A stretch of DNA of 7,670 nucleotides. It comes from an uncultured Eubacteriales bacterium. Lineage in GTDB: Bacteria; Bacillota; Clostridia; Oscillospirales; Oscillospiraceae. Position 1 is the stretch's first letter. Each line of letters begins with the position of its first letter. Of this stretch, positions 6,874-7,670 are shown in pieces. Position numbers and translations under genes: made by a program. The notes below the pieces were generated by a model. That model was not told the DNA's origin, ran no database searches, and worked only from the letters and a program-made list of their open reading frames with translations. The DNA is taken from contig USMP01000055.1 in the NCBI GenBank assembly GCA_900555795.1, positions 1-7,670 of the forward strand. Reading direction: 5' to 3'.

Positions 6874-7138
6874 TTAAAACACAGGGTAGATGGTCATGAT
6901 CCACCCCACGGCCACCACGGTGATGATAACGGCGGGCAGCCAGCCCATTTTTGCCAGATCCTTCATACCACAGCCGCCGGCACCCATCATTACCGGCACC
7001 GCAGGGGTGGCAAGGGGGGAGAAAAAGGCGGTCATAGAGCCGATCATGCACAGCATAATGGGGCCGATGGGGTTCGCGCCCATGGACTTGCAGATCATGA
7101 TGTACAGGGGAACAAAGATGGAGCAGATGCTGACACAG
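6874..7138 (-). pseudogene. SLC13/DASS-type permease, C-terminal remnant only
   Basis: About 88 residues of the C-terminal end of a divalent-anion:sodium symporter-like permease remain. They include FVPLYIMICKSMGANP, then SMTAFFSPLATPAVPVMMGAGG, the SLC13-type second-repeat motif with small residues and TP, and a last helix ending in IMTIYPVF before TAA at 6874-6876. Full proteins of this family have roughly 400-500 residues, so about four fifths is missing. Homology stops between about 7115 and 7138, where the sequence becomes the antisense-oriented aminotransferase remnant. The ATG at 7164 lies inside the other gene and is not a real start. Family members import dicarboxylates or sulfate; the substrate here cannot be told. 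It was probably the first visible gene of a leftward operon with the CapA-like and peptidase genes. Confidence 0.8.
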
Positions 7139-7140
7139 TA
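7115..7140. other. Rearrangement or assembly junction joining two truncated genes
   Basis: Leftward of this interval, minus-strand permease sequence is recognisable; rightward, plus-strand aminotransferase sequence begins with YNHMNVLSMHAL. Both genes are cut at their 5' side and joined back to back, with no transposon, tRNA or repeat visible between them. The exact base cannot be fixed without homologues. Confidence 0.7.
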
Positions 7141-7525
7141 CAACCATATGAACGTTCTTTCCATGCACGCGCTGATGGCCGCCTATTCGCCGGAAGGAGA
7201 CGAATGGGTGGATGAACTCTGTCAGGTTCTGGAAGGAAACATTGACTTCGCGTGCCGGTACATTGCCGATCACTTTGACGGCGTGAAGGTAAGCAAGCCA
7301 GAAAGCACCTACATGCTGTTTGTTGACTGCACCGAATGGTGCGAAAAGCACGGAAAGGCCATCGGTGAGGTGGAGAAAGCCGCTTGGAACGTTGGTGTCG
7401 CCATTCAGGACGGCCGCGCCTTCTACGGTCCCTGCCACATCCGCATGAATCTTGCCCTGCCCCTGTCCCGTGTTCAGGAGGCATTCGACCGTCTGGACAA
7501 ATACGTATTTAACGGGTCTCTGTAA
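7139..7525 (+). pseudogene. MalY/PatB-type PLP aminotransferase, C-terminal remnant only
   Basis: About 128 residues of the small C-terminal domain of a fold-type I PLP enzyme remain: YNHMNVLSMHALMAAYSPEG, EWVDELCQVLEGN, a KPESTYMLFVDC strand, GVAIQDGRAFYG, and HIRMNLALP with the conserved Arg that binds the substrate carboxylate. The PLP-binding lysine and the rest of the large domain (about two thirds of a roughly 390-residue protein) are missing, so the fragment is inactive. It has no start codon or ribosome site of its own, because the upstream sequence is antisense permease. Relatives act as cystathionine beta-lyases or aminotransferases. Its codons look less GC-biased than the left half of the window. 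TAA at 7523-7525 is the natural end. Confidence 0.85.
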
Positions 7526-7553
7526 GAATCCCCATCAAAAAACGCAATATCAC

Positions 7554-7580
7554 AAAAAAGCATCCGAGTTAAACCCGGAT
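7554..7580 (-). terminator. Leftward intrinsic terminator
   Basis: On the minus strand ATCCGGG and CTCGGAT pair around TTTAA with one A-C mismatch (7562-7580), followed by GC and TTTTTT (7559-7554). This is a weak-stem but well-formed terminator for transcription entering from the right edge. On the plus strand no U-run follows, so it would serve the aminotransferase remnant poorly. Confidence 0.5.
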
Positions 7581-7602
7581 ACCATTTGGTCTGTCAAAGA
7601 AC

Positions 7603-7622
7603 GGGATTGTTGCAAAATAGAC
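7603..7622 (+). repeat. Possible insertion-sequence terminal repeat
   Basis: GGGATTGTTGCAAAATAGAC resembles the GG-N3-TGTTGCAAA ends of IS6-family elements and similar ends of other IS families. If real, the element lies to the right, outside the window. The surrounding DNA is clearly more AT-rich than the rest. No transposase sequence or target duplication is visible, so this is a motif match only. Confidence 0.3.
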
Positions 7623-7670
7623 TTTTCAGAAATTTGACTCAATATTTTAGCGGGAGAAGCCACGAATTTT

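Noticed and set aside
6890..7138. Plus-strand open frame running continuously into the aminotransferase remnant
   Set aside because: This part is the antisense of recognisable permease sequence. The continuity is a by-product of the junction, not a real N-terminus or a designed fusion.
7139..7164. ATG at 7164 as start of a 96-residue membrane protein
   Set aside because: The codons upstream of about 7138 on that strand are antisense to aminotransferase sequence. No ribosome site precedes them and the homology begins mid-protein.
7550..7669. Minus-strand partial frame open from the right edge to TGA at 7552-7550
   Set aside because: It has only about 39 codons and no recognisable sequence. 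A terminator hairpin and its U-run fall inside it, which is inconsistent with coding.

Overview
The window looks like chromosomal DNA from a GC-rich member of the Bacillota, most likely a gut Oscillospiraceae-type bacterium (Flavonifractor / Oscillibacter / Lawsonibacter relatives). This placement is inferred from strong AGGAGG-type ribosome sites, GC-rich codon use, a copper-amine-oxidase-like stalk on an exported protein, and a membrane-anchored HtrA behind an OmpR-type two-component pair. No rRNA, tRNA, CRISPR array or complete mobile element is visible.

Left edge (1-244). There is no gene here. A near-consensus promoter (TTTACA, 17 bp, TATAAT with an upstream TG) fires leftward out of the window. 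A second, extended -10 promoter fires rightward into the first gene.

Plus-strand block (245-5045), all genes intact. It starts with an exported protein that joins a stalk-like domain to a polysaccharide-deacetylase (NodB) fold lacking the usual catalytic residues. After a spacer with a perfect TATAAT but no good -35 come an OmpR/PhoB-family response regulator, its sensor histidine kinase, and a membrane-tethered HtrA/DegP-like serine protease. The last three are closely spaced, and the HtrA ribosome site overlaps the kinase stop codon. The arrangement resembles known Gram-positive envelope-stress modules such as CssRS-HtrA and CiaRH-HtrA. A perfect 19-bp-stem hairpin separates this block from the next.

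Damaged block (5130-7525). All four genes recognised here are broken in different ways. An M20 metallopeptidase is frameshifted at a run of seven Gs. A CapA-like protein keeps its two ends but has lost its middle. An SLC13/DASS permease survives only as its C-terminal end. A MalY/PatB-type aminotransferase survives only as its C-terminal third, on the opposite strand. The permease and aminotransferase remnants are fused at their broken ends near 7115-7140, so this point is either a real rearrangement or an assembly chimera. The permease, CapA and peptidase genes would have formed one leftward operon.

Right edge (7526-7670). This stretch is more AT-rich. It holds a leftward intrinsic terminator and a sequence resembling an insertion-sequence end. 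I found no convincing evidence of a novel defence or biosynthetic system. The most unusual items are the apparently non-catalytic deacetylase-fold protein beside the stress operon and the concentrated gene decay in the right half.
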